Source: an uncultured Eubacteriales bacterium
GTDB taxonomy: Bacteria; Bacillota; Clostridia; Oscillospirales; CAG-272
Direction: 5' to 3'
DNA length: 22,314 nt
Assembly: GCA_934489945.1 (NCBI GenBank)
Contig: CAKSSY010000026.1
Coordinates: forward strand, 1-22,314
How positions within the stretch are numbered: the stretch's first letter is position 1; each line of letters opens with the position of its first letter. This document shows positions 7,036 to 14,591 of this stretch, in pieces. The notes under the pieces are model-generated. The model was not told the DNA's origin and searched no databases. It saw only the letters and a list, made by a program, of their open reading frames with translations. Position numbers and translations under genes: made by a program.

Positions 7036-8784
7036 ATGGATATTTTTTCGATCATTATGCTGATGGGCGGACTTTCCTTTTTTCTGTTTGGAATGCACGT
7101 CATGTCGTCGGGGCTCGAACGAATCGCGGGGGGAAAACTTGAGTATGCACTCAAAAAAATGACCTCCCGCCCTTTGCAAAGTCTGTTGCTGGGCGCAGGT
7201 ATCACAATCGCAATTCAATCATCCTCGGCAATGACAGTCATGCTGGTCGGACTTGTCAACTCCGGAATTATGGAGATTGGACAAACGGTCGGTGTCATTA
7301 TGGGATCAAACATCGGCACAACTCTGACCGCATGGTTATTGGCTCTTGTCGGGATTGAATCGGAAAACGTCTGGTTACGCCTTCTCAAACCTGAAAACTT
7401 TTCACTCATCTTCTCTTTGATCGGCGTTATCTTGCTGACCATGTCTAAAAAGGACAAGCGTCGCGATATCGGTTCCATTCTTGTCGCCTTTGCCGTTTTG
7501 ATGTTTGGCATGAAACTGATGAGCGATGCCGTCAGCCCGCTTGCCGAAATGCCGGAATTCGTCAGTCTTCTGACATTGTTTAAAAATCCAATAATCGGCG
7601 TTTTGGTTGGTGCGTTGTTCACCGGAATCATTCAAAGTTCTGCCGCTTCTGTCGGTATTCTTCAGGCACTTGCCTTGACCGGAAGCATTTCCTATGGTAT
7701 GGCAATTCCGATCATTATGGGACAAAATATCGGAACCTGTGTTACGGCGTTAATTTCCAGTATCGGCGTCAGTAAAAACGCCAAAAAAGTTTCCGTCATT
7801 CATATTGCCTTCAATATGATCGGAACCATCGTTCTTCTCATCCTGTTTTACGGTGCAAATGCTATCTTTCGTTTCCCGTTCATTGAAAACGCAATCTCGG
7901 CAACCGCCATTGCCGCGGTACACAGCATTTTCAACATTGTAACTACCGTCATGCTCCTCCCCTTCTCCAAACAACTGGTAAAGCTCGCCAATCTTCTTTT
8001 GCCGGAAAACGCATCAAAAAACAAGCCCAAGCAAAGCATGATAGACAGTCGCCTTTTGGCAACGCCGTCTGTCGCGATTTCCGAATGCGATTCACAAACT
8101 TCCAAAATGGCAACTCTTGCTTACCAGACATTATGTGATGCTCTGTCTTTACCGGAACATTTTGACGAGAAAAAAGCCGCTGAAATCGTCCACAACGAAG
8201 ATGCACTGGATCGCTATGAAGATGAACTCGGCACGGTTTTGGTACAACTTTCCGCCAAACACCTTTCCGACGAAGATTCTCTGAAGGTTTCACGGATGCT
8301 TCATGCAATCGGAGATCTTGAACGCCTTGGTGATCATGCAGTCAATTTGCTGGATTCGGCAAAAGAACTGAATAACAAAAAACTGGCTTTTTCCGACAGT
8401 GCAACAAAAGAATTGGGAATACTGACAGCGGCATTAAAGGAAATTCTCTCTCTTGCCACCGCTGCCCTGCAAAACAATGATGAAAAAACAGCTCAATTGG
8501 TAGAACCTCTTGAGCAGGTGATCGACGGATTGGTTGGTACTGTACGGAACCGGCACATTGCCCGTTTGAAAAACGGAGAATGTTCCATTGAACTTGGCTT
8601 TATCCTCTCTGACCTGCTCGGGAACTTTGAACGTATTTCCGATCACTGCTCCAATCTTGCGGTTGCCGTGATTGAACTCAAACATCACGTCTTTGACACG
8701 CACAAATATCTCAACGATATAAAATATGACGATCCCGCATTCAAAGAGCACTTCCATCGTTTCGAGGAAAAATACACCATATAA
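7036..8784 (+). CDS. Na+/phosphate cotransporter with C-terminal PhoU-like domain
   Basis: A 582-residue protein of the Na/Pi cotransporter II-related (NptA/PNaS) family. The membrane half holds the two inverted-repeat signatures, QSSSA (61-65) and QSSAA (200-204), in about eight or nine hydrophobic segments up to roughly residue 325. Residues about 350-565 are helical and PhoU-like (RMLHAIGDLERLGDHAVNL and, later, ERISDHCSNLAV, each with the metal-binding E-R-x-x-D-H pattern). The family imports inorganic phosphate with sodium; the PhoU-like tail may sense or gate it. The start at 7036 has GGAGGAG 11 bases upstream. An earlier in-frame reading would begin inside the 6895-6941 hairpin and is rejected. 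Monocistronic. Confidence 0.93.
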   Translation: MDIFSIIMLMGGLSFFLFGMHVMSSGLERIAGGKLEYALKKMTSRPLQSLLLGAGITIAIQSSSAMTVMLVGLVNSGIMEIGQTVGVIMGSNIGTTLTAWLLALVGIESENVWLRLLKPENFSLIFSLIGVILLTMSKKDKRRDIGSILVAFAVLMFGMKLMSDAVSPLAEMPEFVSLLTLFKNPIIGVLVGALFTGIIQSSAASVGILQALALTGSISYGMAIPIIMGQNIGTCVTALISSIGVSKNAKKVSVIHIAFNMIGTIVLLILFYGANAIFRFPFIENAISATAIAAVHSIFNIVTTVMLLPFSKQLVKLANLLLPENASKNKPKQSMIDSRLLATPSVAISECDSQTSKMATLAYQTLCDALSLPEHFDEKKAAEIVHNEDALDRYEDELGTVLVQLSAKHLSDEDSLKVSRMLHAIGDLERLGDHAVNLLDSAKELNNKKLAFSDSATKELGILTAALKEILSLATAALQNNDEKTAQLVEPLEQVIDGLVGTVRNRHIARLKNGECSIELGFILSDLLGNFERISDHCSNLAVAVIELKHHVFDTHKYLNDIKYDDPAFKEHFHRFEEKYTI

Positions 8785-8792
8785 AAGAAAAA

Positions 8793-8843
8793 TGCAGTTA
8801 TAAAGGAATCGACAAACGATACTTTATAACTGCACTTTTATTT
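8793..8843. terminator. Bidirectional intrinsic terminator
   Basis: Left arm 8793-8811 and right arm 8817-8834 form a 13-bp perfect stem (TGCAGTTATAAAG), a small bulge and four more pairs, with loop ACAAA. It has an A-rich left flank and a T-rich right flank (CTTTTATTT). It should end the phosphate transporter transcript and also the minus-strand Mrp/oxidoreductase operon. Confidence 0.8.
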
Positions 8844-8844
8844 C

Positions 8845-8880
8845 ATCCTCCGGACGCAAAATTCGGAGGATTTTATTTTT
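8845..8880 (+). terminator. Second intrinsic terminator hairpin
   Basis: ATCCTCCG (8845-8852) pairs with CGGAGGAT (8864-8871), loop of 11 bases, followed by TTTTATTTTT. It is a back-up terminator for the plus strand; the reverse side lacks a T run. Confidence 0.65.
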
Positions 8881-8892
8881 CATTTCATTCGG

Positions 8893-10161
8893 TTAGTCAA
8901 TCTTAGCACCGTTTGTGGCAAGAATATGACGAACCTTCTGTACATCAACATCCTTTACACTTGTGCCATCCGCGCAGGCAACGGCAGCTGCAACACCGGC
9001 GGCTTCTCCAATTGTACAACAGGTCGGCATAATGCGGACAGATGCCTGTGCCTCATGGGTAGTCGAAATACATCTTCCCGCCACAAGAAGGTTCTTGGAG
9101 TCCTTCGGTACAAGACATCCATAAGGAATCGTATAATACTCGGAATCCGGGAAGTAGTAATGACTGGTTCCCGAACCGTCCGGACTGTGTATATCGATAT
9201 CGTAATTGCAAACCGCGATACCGTCATCCTCTTTCTTAAACGCAAGCAAATCCTCTTTGGTCAGCACTTTTTCACCAAGGATCATACGGCTCTCACGGAC
9301 ACCGATCTGAAGACCGGTGGAAACCAATGTAGCATCCTTGAAAGCCTTGAAGTTTTCCTTCAGGAAATTTACCATTTCAAAAACCTGTTCACGTGCCGCA
9401 ATCTCCGCCTTTGTCACATCCTCGGCATTGGTCGGATCCAACTTGACAACACGAGTAGTATTGAAGTGAAGCGTGTCTTCGTTGACCGTATTAAAGATCA
9501 GCACATCCTCACGCGGATTACTGATCTTGCCCTCTTCTTTGAATTTCTTGTAAAGAGGAGTAATCTCCGGCTTTTCCTCATCATACAGTGCGCGATTGAC
9601 ATTGGTCATACGGAAGCAAAGCGTCATTGGCTGGCAAAGATGGTCATTGTCGCGTCCGAGACGGAAAGGATACCCAGCAAGAGCAGCAATGTTGGCGTCT
9701 CCCGTAGCATCAATAAAGCAATCGGCTTCCAAGGTCGAATTTCCCGAAACGTTTGAGACCGAAATCGAACGGATTCTGCCATCTTCCATATTGACACCGG
9801 TCACATAAGTCTGAAACAACAGATTTACGCCGCTGTCGATACACATTCTGTTCAAAACCAGTTTGAGGTATTCCTCATTAAAACAAACCTTATTCTGTGT
9901 TGAAGCGCGGAACGCTCCCAATTTATCCAGCTCGTTTACAATTTCTTGAAAAATGCCGCAACTGAGATAAATTCTGCTGGTTTTACCAACCGTATACGTC
10001 CAATAGCGCATAAAAGGGTTGACAAGATCATACGCAGCAGCACCGCCAAGGCAATTATATTTCTCCACCAGAAGAACACTCTTTCCCTGTCTTGCCGCTG
10101 CAATCGCAGCTGCGGTCCCGGCAAAACCTCCGCCGACAACAATTACATCATGTTTCATCAT
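8893..10161 (-). CDS. FAD-dependent oxidoreductase (FAD_oxidored family)
   Basis: A 422-residue flavoprotein. The N-terminal dinucleotide fold is clear: VVGGGFAG (8-15), then E33 at the end of the second strand for the ribose, then NCLGGAA (36-42). DATGD (151-155) and a C-terminal NLLVAGRCIS (357-366) complete the FAD-binding signature of this family (PF12831 type). The substrate is not evident; relatives are often annotated only as FAD-dependent oxidoreductases. Two cysteines (C37 near the flavin and C364) might be redox active, which is a guess. The start overlaps the stop of the upstream Mrp-like gene as ATGA, so the flavoprotein is translationally coupled to an Fe-S cluster carrier. An AAGGAAAG site lies before the start. 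Confidence 0.9.
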   Translation of the reverse strand: MMKHDVIVVGGGFAGTAAAIAAARQGKSVLLVEKYNCLGGAAAYDLVNPFMRYWTYTVGKTSRIYLSCGIFQEIVNELDKLGAFRASTQNKVCFNEEYLKLVLNRMCIDSGVNLLFQTYVTGVNMEDGRIRSISVSNVSGNSTLEADCFIDATGDANIAALAGYPFRLGRDNDHLCQPMTLCFRMTNVNRALYDEEKPEITPLYKKFKEEGKISNPREDVLIFNTVNEDTLHFNTTRVVKLDPTNAEDVTKAEIAAREQVFEMVNFLKENFKAFKDATLVSTGLQIGVRESRMILGEKVLTKEDLLAFKKEDDGIAVCNYDIDIHSPDGSGTSHYYFPDSEYYTIPYGCLVPKDSKNLLVAGRCISTTHEAQASVRIMPTCCTIGEAAGVAAAVACADGTSVKDVDVQKVRHILATNGAKID

Positions 10162-11012
10162 TTTCTCTTTCCTTCATCTCTTTGTTTCATACGATTTTCT
10201 ATAATTTTCACTGCATTGTCCAAATAATTGTTCTCCATGAGTTCAAGCATTCCGCGATCCACAAGTGCCGCCAATTTACTGTCAAGCGGAATTTGTCCCA
10301 AAAGGTCATAGCCAAATTTCTCGGCAATCTCATCAATATGGCTCTCTCCGAACACGGAAATATGCTTGCCACACTCCGGGCAAAGAACATAACTCATATT
10401 CTCTATCAAGCCGAGGACAGGAATATTCATCAACTTTGCCATGTTTGCCGCTTTCGACACGATCATGGAAACCAACTCCTGCGGGCTACTCACAATAACC
10501 ACGCCATCCAACGGAAGAGACTGGAACACAGTAAGCGGTACATCTCCCGTTCCGGGCGGACAGTCAACAAACAAATAGTCAATATCTTTCCAAATGGTAT
10601 CCGTCCAGAACTGTTTGACCGCACCCGCTATCACAGGTCCTCTCCAGACAACCGGTTTATCCTCTTCATCAAGAAGCAGATTGATAGACATTACATCAAT
10701 TCCCGTAGTGGAATGTGGCGGAATCAGACCATCGGGTCCGCTCTCCACACCTTTTTTGATTCCGAATGCTTTGGGAATGGAAGGTCCTGTAATATCCGCA
10801 TCCAAAATACCTACTTTATAGCCCTCTCTCTGCATCAAAACTGCCAACATTGAAGTGATCAATGACTTACCGACTCCGCCCTTGCCACTGACAACACCGA
10901 TCACATGACCGACGCGACTGAGCGGATTTAAGGATTCAAGGAGACTTTCTTCTTTCCTATCCGAACAATTGCTCGAACAGGTCGAACAATCGTGCGTACA
11001 TTCCTCTGCCAT
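10158..11012 (-). CDS. mrp: Mrp/Nbp35-type P-loop Fe-S cluster carrier ATPase (ApbC)
   Basis: A 284-residue ParA/MinD-like ATPase of the Mrp/ApbC/Nbp35 group. The N-terminus has a four-cysteine cluster (C5, C9, C12, C16) as in Nbp35-like proteins. The deviant Walker A is GKGGVGKS (43-50), followed by LDADITGPS and LFVDCPPGTGD. The late CPEC motif (C211, C214) is the dimer-bridging cluster site of the family. These proteins bind a 4Fe-4S cluster and hand it to apoproteins in the cytosol. I chose the start at 11012 with AAAGGG upstream; a longer reading 18 codons earlier has no site and overlaps the leader. First gene of a two-gene operon with the FAD oxidoreductase. Confidence 0.93.
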   Translation of the reverse strand: MAEECTHDCSTCSSNCSDRKEESLLESLNPLSRVGHVIGVVSGKGGVGKSLITSMLAVLMQREGYKVGILDADITGPSIPKAFGIKKGVESGPDGLIPPHSTTGIDVMSINLLLDEEDKPVVWRGPVIAGAVKQFWTDTIWKDIDYLFVDCPPGTGDVPLTVFQSLPLDGVVIVSSPQELVSMIVSKAANMAKLMNIPVLGLIENMSYVLCPECGKHISVFGESHIDEIAEKFGYDLLGQIPLDSKLAALVDRGMLELMENNYLDNAVKIIENRMKQRDEGKRK

Positions 11013-11045
11013 GAATTCCAACCCTTTCTGTTTTTTATTTACATT

Positions 11046-11074
11046 ATTATATCTCTCTTTCCGCATTTTTTCAA
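11046..11074 (-). promoter_or_regulatory. Sigma-A-type promoter of the mrp / FAD oxidoreductase operon
   Basis: Minus strand: TTGAAA (11074-11069), a 17-bp spacer and perfect TATAAT (11051-11046), 34 bases before the mrp start. It is divergent from the gpmI promoter. Confidence 0.8.
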
Positions 11075-11114
11075 TAGCTTTTATGCAAAAGTTGTAAATT
11101 TTTTACGGATACCC

Positions 11115-11143
11115 TTGATATTGAAGATAGAAACAGTTATACT
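11115..11143 (+). promoter_or_regulatory. Sigma-A-type promoter of gpmI
   Basis: TTGATA at 11115-11120, a 17-bp spacer and TATACT at 11138-11143, giving a leader of about 29 bases before the gpmI start. Confidence 0.8.
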
Positions 11144-11178
11144 ATAGATGTTTGGATTTTGAAACGGAGGTTATTACA

Positions 11179-12834
11179 ATGGAGAAAAAATTACAGAAAC
11201 TCGATCACTTTGACGGCGTAAAAGGTCCCGTCCTTACTGTCGTGATGGACGGTGTCGGTCTCGCGCCTGACACTGTCTCCAACGCTGTAGCAGAAGCATA
11301 TACCCCTACTCTCGATATGCTGATGGCAAAATATCCCATGGTGACTTTGAAAGCACACGGCACAGCAGTGGGACTTCCTTCCGACGACGACATGGGCAAC
11401 TCCGAAGTCGGTCATAATGCACTTGGTGCGGGGCAAGTCTTTGCGCAGGGAGCCAAGCTGGTCTCCCAGTCAATCACAAGCGGAAAAGTGTTCGCCTCGG
11501 ACACATGGAAGCAACTGATTGAAAATGTCAAAAACAATAATTCCACCCTGCATTTCCTCGGTCTTTTGTCGGACGGCAATGTTCACTCCCACATCGACCA
11601 CGTGAAGGCATTGATTTCCGAAGCCAAAAAGGAAGGGGTGAAGCGCGTTCGCGTTCACACGTTGATTGACGGACGTGATGTCGGCGAAACCTCCGCTTTG
11701 GACTATATTCTTCCCTTTGAAGAATTTCTCGATTCCTTGCGTGACAACAGCTTTGATGTTGCGATTGCCAGCGGCGGCGGAAGAATGCAGATTACCATGG
11801 ACCGTTATGAGGCAAACTGGCACATGGTTGAGTTGGGATGGCATACTCACGTTTTGGGAGATGCAAGACAGTTCCCGAGTGCCGCAGAAGCAATCAAAAC
11901 TTATCGCGAAGAGCTGCATGTGATCGATCAGGATCTCCCCCCTTTCGTCATTGCCAAGGACGGCAAGCCCGTAGGCACAATTACGGACGGCGACAGCGTG
12001 GTCTTCTTCAACTTCCGCGGAGACCGTTCCATCGAGATCTCCAAAGCGTTTGACAACGAAACCTTTGACAAATTCGACCGCGTTCGCTATCCGAAAGTCG
12101 TTTATGCCGGTATGTTGGAGTACGACGGAGATTTGCACATCCCGTCCCGCTACCTTGTCAATCCGCCCGAGATTACCAACACCATGAGTGAATATATGGC
12201 AAACACCGGAATCCCCGTACTTGCGATTTCCGAAACTCAGAAATTCGGTCATGTCACATATTTCTGGAACGGAAATCGTTCGGGGAAGTTTTCCGAAGAA
12301 CTTGAAACCTATATTGAAATCCCGTCCGATGTGGTTCCTTTTGAACAGAGACCTTGGATGAAATGTGCCGAAATCACCGATAAATTGATTGAGTGTCTTG
12401 AATCCGGCAAATACCGTTATCTGCGCGTCAATTTCCCGAACGGCGACATGGTTGGTCACACCGGCTCCTTGGAAGCAACCCGTTGCTCTATGGAGGCACT
12501 TGACCTTCAACTCAAGCGTATCATTGACGTTGTTGACAGGCTTCACGGGGTCGCGCTGATTACTGCCGACCACGGAAACGCCGACGAAATGTATGAAATG
12601 GATAAAAAAACACACCAGCCGAAAGTCGACAAAGACGGGCACTACAAAGCAAAAACCAGTCACACGTTAAACCCTGTTCCCTGCATTATTTATGACAACT
12701 TCTACACCGACCGCTATACGGTAAAGCCGGATGAAAAGAAATTCGGTCTTTCCAACGTTGCAGCCACAATGGTAAACCTTCTCGGTTACAAAGCTCCCGA
12801 AATGTGGGACGAATCTCTCATCAAGATCAATTGA
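11179..12834 (+). CDS. gpmI: 2,3-bisphosphoglycerate-independent phosphoglycerate mutase, plant-type long form
   Basis: A 551-residue iPGM interconverting 3- and 2-phosphoglycerate in glycolysis and gluconeogenesis. D24 (VVMDGVG) and the phosphorylated S75 (GNSEVGHN) are present, as are the metal motifs TADHGNADEM and, further on, TSHT. The length is about 40 residues above the roughly 510 of Bacillus or E. coli enzymes. Long segments such as KAHGTAVGLPSDDDMGNSEV, ASGGGRM.TMDRYE, KFGHVT.FWNGNRSG and VRVN.PN.DMVGHTG match plant iPGM as I remember it. The start has CGGAGG eight bases upstream. A longer reading nine codons earlier begins next to the -10 box and is rejected. Monocistronic, with promoter at 11115-11143 and a strong terminator after it. 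Confidence 0.95.
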   Translation: MEKKLQKLDHFDGVKGPVLTVVMDGVGLAPDTVSNAVAEAYTPTLDMLMAKYPMVTLKAHGTAVGLPSDDDMGNSEVGHNALGAGQVFAQGAKLVSQSITSGKVFASDTWKQLIENVKNNNSTLHFLGLLSDGNVHSHIDHVKALISEAKKEGVKRVRVHTLIDGRDVGETSALDYILPFEEFLDSLRDNSFDVAIASGGGRMQITMDRYEANWHMVELGWHTHVLGDARQFPSAAEAIKTYREELHVIDQDLPPFVIAKDGKPVGTITDGDSVVFFNFRGDRSIEISKAFDNETFDKFDRVRYPKVVYAGMLEYDGDLHIPSRYLVNPPEITNTMSEYMANTGIPVLAISETQKFGHVTYFWNGNRSGKFSEELETYIEIPSDVVPFEQRPWMKCAEITDKLIECLESGKYRYLRVNFPNGDMVGHTGSLEATRCSMEALDLQLKRIIDVVDRLHGVALITADHGNADEMYEMDKKTHQPKVDKDGHYKAKTSHTLNPVPCIIYDNFYTDRYTVKPDEKKFGLSNVAATMVNLLGYKAPEMWDESLIKIN

Positions 12835-12837
12835 CCG

Positions 12838-12881
12838 AATCGGGACAACAACGATTTTGATTCGTTGTTGTCCCGATTTTT
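12838..12881 (+). terminator. Intrinsic terminator of gpmI
   Basis: A perfect 17-bp stem (12838-12854 with 12862-12878, core CGGGACAACAACGA), a seven-base loop and a T run ending at 12881. It begins four bases after the gpmI stop. Confidence 0.93.
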
Positions 12882-12888
12882 CTTTACA

Positions 12889-12919
12889 AAAAGCTCTGCG
12901 CGATTCGCGCAGAGCTTTT
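12889..12919 (-). terminator. Intrinsic terminator of the minus-strand isomerase gene
   Basis: A perfect 14-bp stem (AAAAGCTCTGCGCG at 12889-12902 with 12906-12919) and a three-base loop. On the minus strand the stem is followed by a T run, and it lies 17 bases beyond the isomerase stop. Confidence 0.88.
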
Positions 12920-12936
12920 ACTTATCCCAGATGAAA

Positions 12937-13722
12937 TTATTTCATAAAATGACTCTTAAGGTAGTTATAACTGGTCGTAATGCTGTCAAAAGCATTACCG
13001 TTGGCAAAATTGGTATCCTGCTCGACGACAAAATCCTTGACACCGATCTTCTCACCCAACGGAATAATATCCTCAAAGTTAATATTACCATTGCCGATCT
13101 CGGTAATATAAGGTTCCTTGCCGCTTTCGCCGCCACAGGCTCCCATATCTTTCAAATGAAGAATATCAATCCGACCGACAAGGCGTTCCATCATCTTTCT
13201 GACATCGTAACCGCCATGCTGTACCCAATAAGTATCCAAAACAAAAGATACATTATTCTTATCAAATCCGTCGATAAGATAATCCATAATGGTCTTTCCG
13301 CCGAATTTTTTAAACTCAAAACTATGGTTATGATAGGTAAATTTGAAACCGTTCTTTGCAAGCTGTGCGGCAATCTCATTGACTCTGTCAATAAAGGTAA
13401 GCAACGATTCTTCATCTTTCTTGGCACCTGCCGGCATAGACCCGATACCCATATTCTTTGTACCGAGAATATCGTGGATTTTCATGGCTTCTTCCAAGTC
13501 GGAATTAATAATATCCCAACTGAAATGTGTACCGCAGATCGCAACCTCGGCATTATCCGCACACTCTTTGTAGTATTTTGCCGATTCGACATCCGTAATC
13601 TGCCCCGCTGTCTGAACCGAGGTATATCCGACCTTTCTGAGATTCAGAAACGAGGTTTTGAGTCCTTCGGGAGTACCGGTAAAAGCGCGAATTGTGTAAA
13701 TCTGAAGTCCTATTTTATCCAT
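12937..13722 (-). CDS. Sugar phosphate isomerase/epimerase-like TIM-barrel protein
   Basis: A 261-residue protein of the AP-endonuclease-2-like TIM barrel superfamily (xylose isomerase-like, PF01261). It begins with KIGLQIYTIR and shows candidate metal or catalytic residues in the expected strands: H131-N-H133 (TYHNHSFEF), D163 (VLDTYW), H189 (ILHLKD) and E234 (VVEQD). Relatives include IolE/IolI, hydroxypyruvate isomerase and many sugar isomerases; the substrate cannot be told. The start at 13722 has AAGGTGA eight bases upstream; a much longer upstream reading crosses the promoter and is rejected. Monocistronic, with a perfect consensus promoter at 13768-13796, so it should be strongly and perhaps constitutively expressed. 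Confidence 0.9.
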   Translation of the reverse strand: MDKIGLQIYTIRAFTGTPEGLKTSFLNLRKVGYTSVQTAGQITDVESAKYYKECADNAEVAICGTHFSWDIINSDLEEAMKIHDILGTKNMGIGSMPAGAKKDEESLLTFIDRVNEIAAQLAKNGFKFTYHNHSFEFKKFGGKTIMDYLIDGFDKNNVSFVLDTYWVQHGGYDVRKMMERLVGRIDILHLKDMGACGGESGKEPYITEIGNGNINFEDIIPLGEKIGVKDFVVEQDTNFANGNAFDSITTSYNYLKSHFMK

Positions 13723-13767
13723 ATGTATCACCTTTCTATGGGAGTTTTTCTCGCCATAACCGCCTAT

Positions 13768-13796
13768 ATTATAGTCCAAGAATGTCGGCTTGTCAA
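13768..13796 (-). promoter_or_regulatory. Perfect consensus sigma-A promoter with upstream A-tract
   Basis: Minus strand: TTGACA (13796-13791), exactly 17 bp, then TATAAT (13773-13768). Immediately upstream (plus coordinates about 13801-13818) is an almost pure A tract on the minus strand, resembling an UP element bound by the alpha subunit. Confidence 0.9.
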
Positions 13797-13857
13797 GTGA
13801 TTTTTTTCTTTTTTTTTTCGGTTGCACCAAAATGTCTGAAAAAATCCGGATTCTGTA

Positions 13858-13886
13858 TTGCAATTTTCAACGGAATATTGTATAAT
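13858..13886 (+). promoter_or_regulatory. Promoter placed to give a leaderless transcript for the HAD gene
   Basis: TTGCAA at 13858-13863 (4 of 6 consensus), a 17-bp spacer and perfect TATAAT at 13881-13886. The usual start distance of seven bases after the -10 falls on the A of the ATG at 13894. Confidence 0.7.
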
Positions 13887-13893
13887 ATTTCTT

Positions 13894-14586
13894 ATGAAAG
13901 ACTTTTATAAAACTTTATTATTTGATGCCGACGGCACACTCCTTGATTTTAACCGCTCGGAATATGAAGCCCTTTCGGACGTTCTTGCTGTGTTCGGAAT
14001 CCCCGATACAGCAGAAAATCACCGGATCTATTCGGCTGCCAATGCCGAACAGTGGAAACTGCTGGAAAGGCAACTCGTTACAAAAGGCGAACTGCGCGTC
14101 AACCGCTTTCGGAATTTTCTTGAACGCATCGGTTTTACTGCGTCACCTGCAGAAATGGCTGATGTCTATATGCGCGCCCTTGCCTCCAAGAGCTACCTCC
14201 TGGACGGTGCCTTTGAAGTTTGCCGCGCCCTTGCGGTTAACCATGATCTTTATATTATCACCAATGGTTTTCGCACAATCCAGCACGGACGCTTCGACCC
14301 CACTCCTCTCGCCCCGCTTTTTCGCGATATTTTCATCTCTGAAGATATCGGTGCCGAGAAGCCGTCACCTGTCTTTTTCGACTATGTAAAGTGTCATATT
14401 CCGGGGATTGACGCGGCAAAAACTCTGGTAATCGGAGATTCTCTTTCTTCCGACATTGCGGGCGGAATTGCCGCGGGCTTTGATGTCTGTTGGTTCAATC
14501 CGTCGGGAAATGAGGCTCCGCCGGAATTGAAAATCAACTATACCATTGATAAATTATCCGATATACTCCGTATCACAGAGAGGTAA
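13894..14586 (+). CDS. yjjG: HAD-family phosphatase, YjjG-like nucleotidase
   Basis: A 230-residue HAD hydrolase of subfamily I. Motif I is DADGTLLDF (D11 nucleophile, D13 acid/base). Motif II is the ITNG threonine, motif III the lysine in EKPSP, and motif IV IGDSLSSDI. A helical cap lies between motifs I and II. The DADGTLLDF plus FDYV pattern and the length match YjjG-type non-canonical nucleotide 5'-phosphatases; another HAD phosphatase role is possible. There is no Shine-Dalgarno sequence before the ATG, and the -10 box ends seven bases upstream, so translation may be leaderless. The stop lies five bases before the murB start; with comEC it appears to form one operon. Confidence 0.88.
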   Translation: MKDFYKTLLFDADGTLLDFNRSEYEALSDVLAVFGIPDTAENHRIYSAANAEQWKLLERQLVTKGELRVNRFRNFLERIGFTASPAEMADVYMRALASKSYLLDGAFEVCRALAVNHDLYIITNGFRTIQHGRFDPTPLAPLFRDIFISEDIGAEKPSPVFFDYVKCHIPGIDAAKTLVIGDSLSSDIAGGIAAGFDVCWFNPSGNEAPPELKINYTIDKLSDILRITER

Positions 14587-14591
14587 CTATC

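Noticed and set aside
11470..12663. 397-residue minus-strand frame inside gpmI
   Set aside because: Antisense to highly conserved gpmI coding sequence; no independent signals.
12865..13800. 311-residue plus-strand frame opposite the isomerase gene
   Set aside because: It overlaps the terminator, the whole isomerase CDS and its promoter; composition is that of an antisense shadow.
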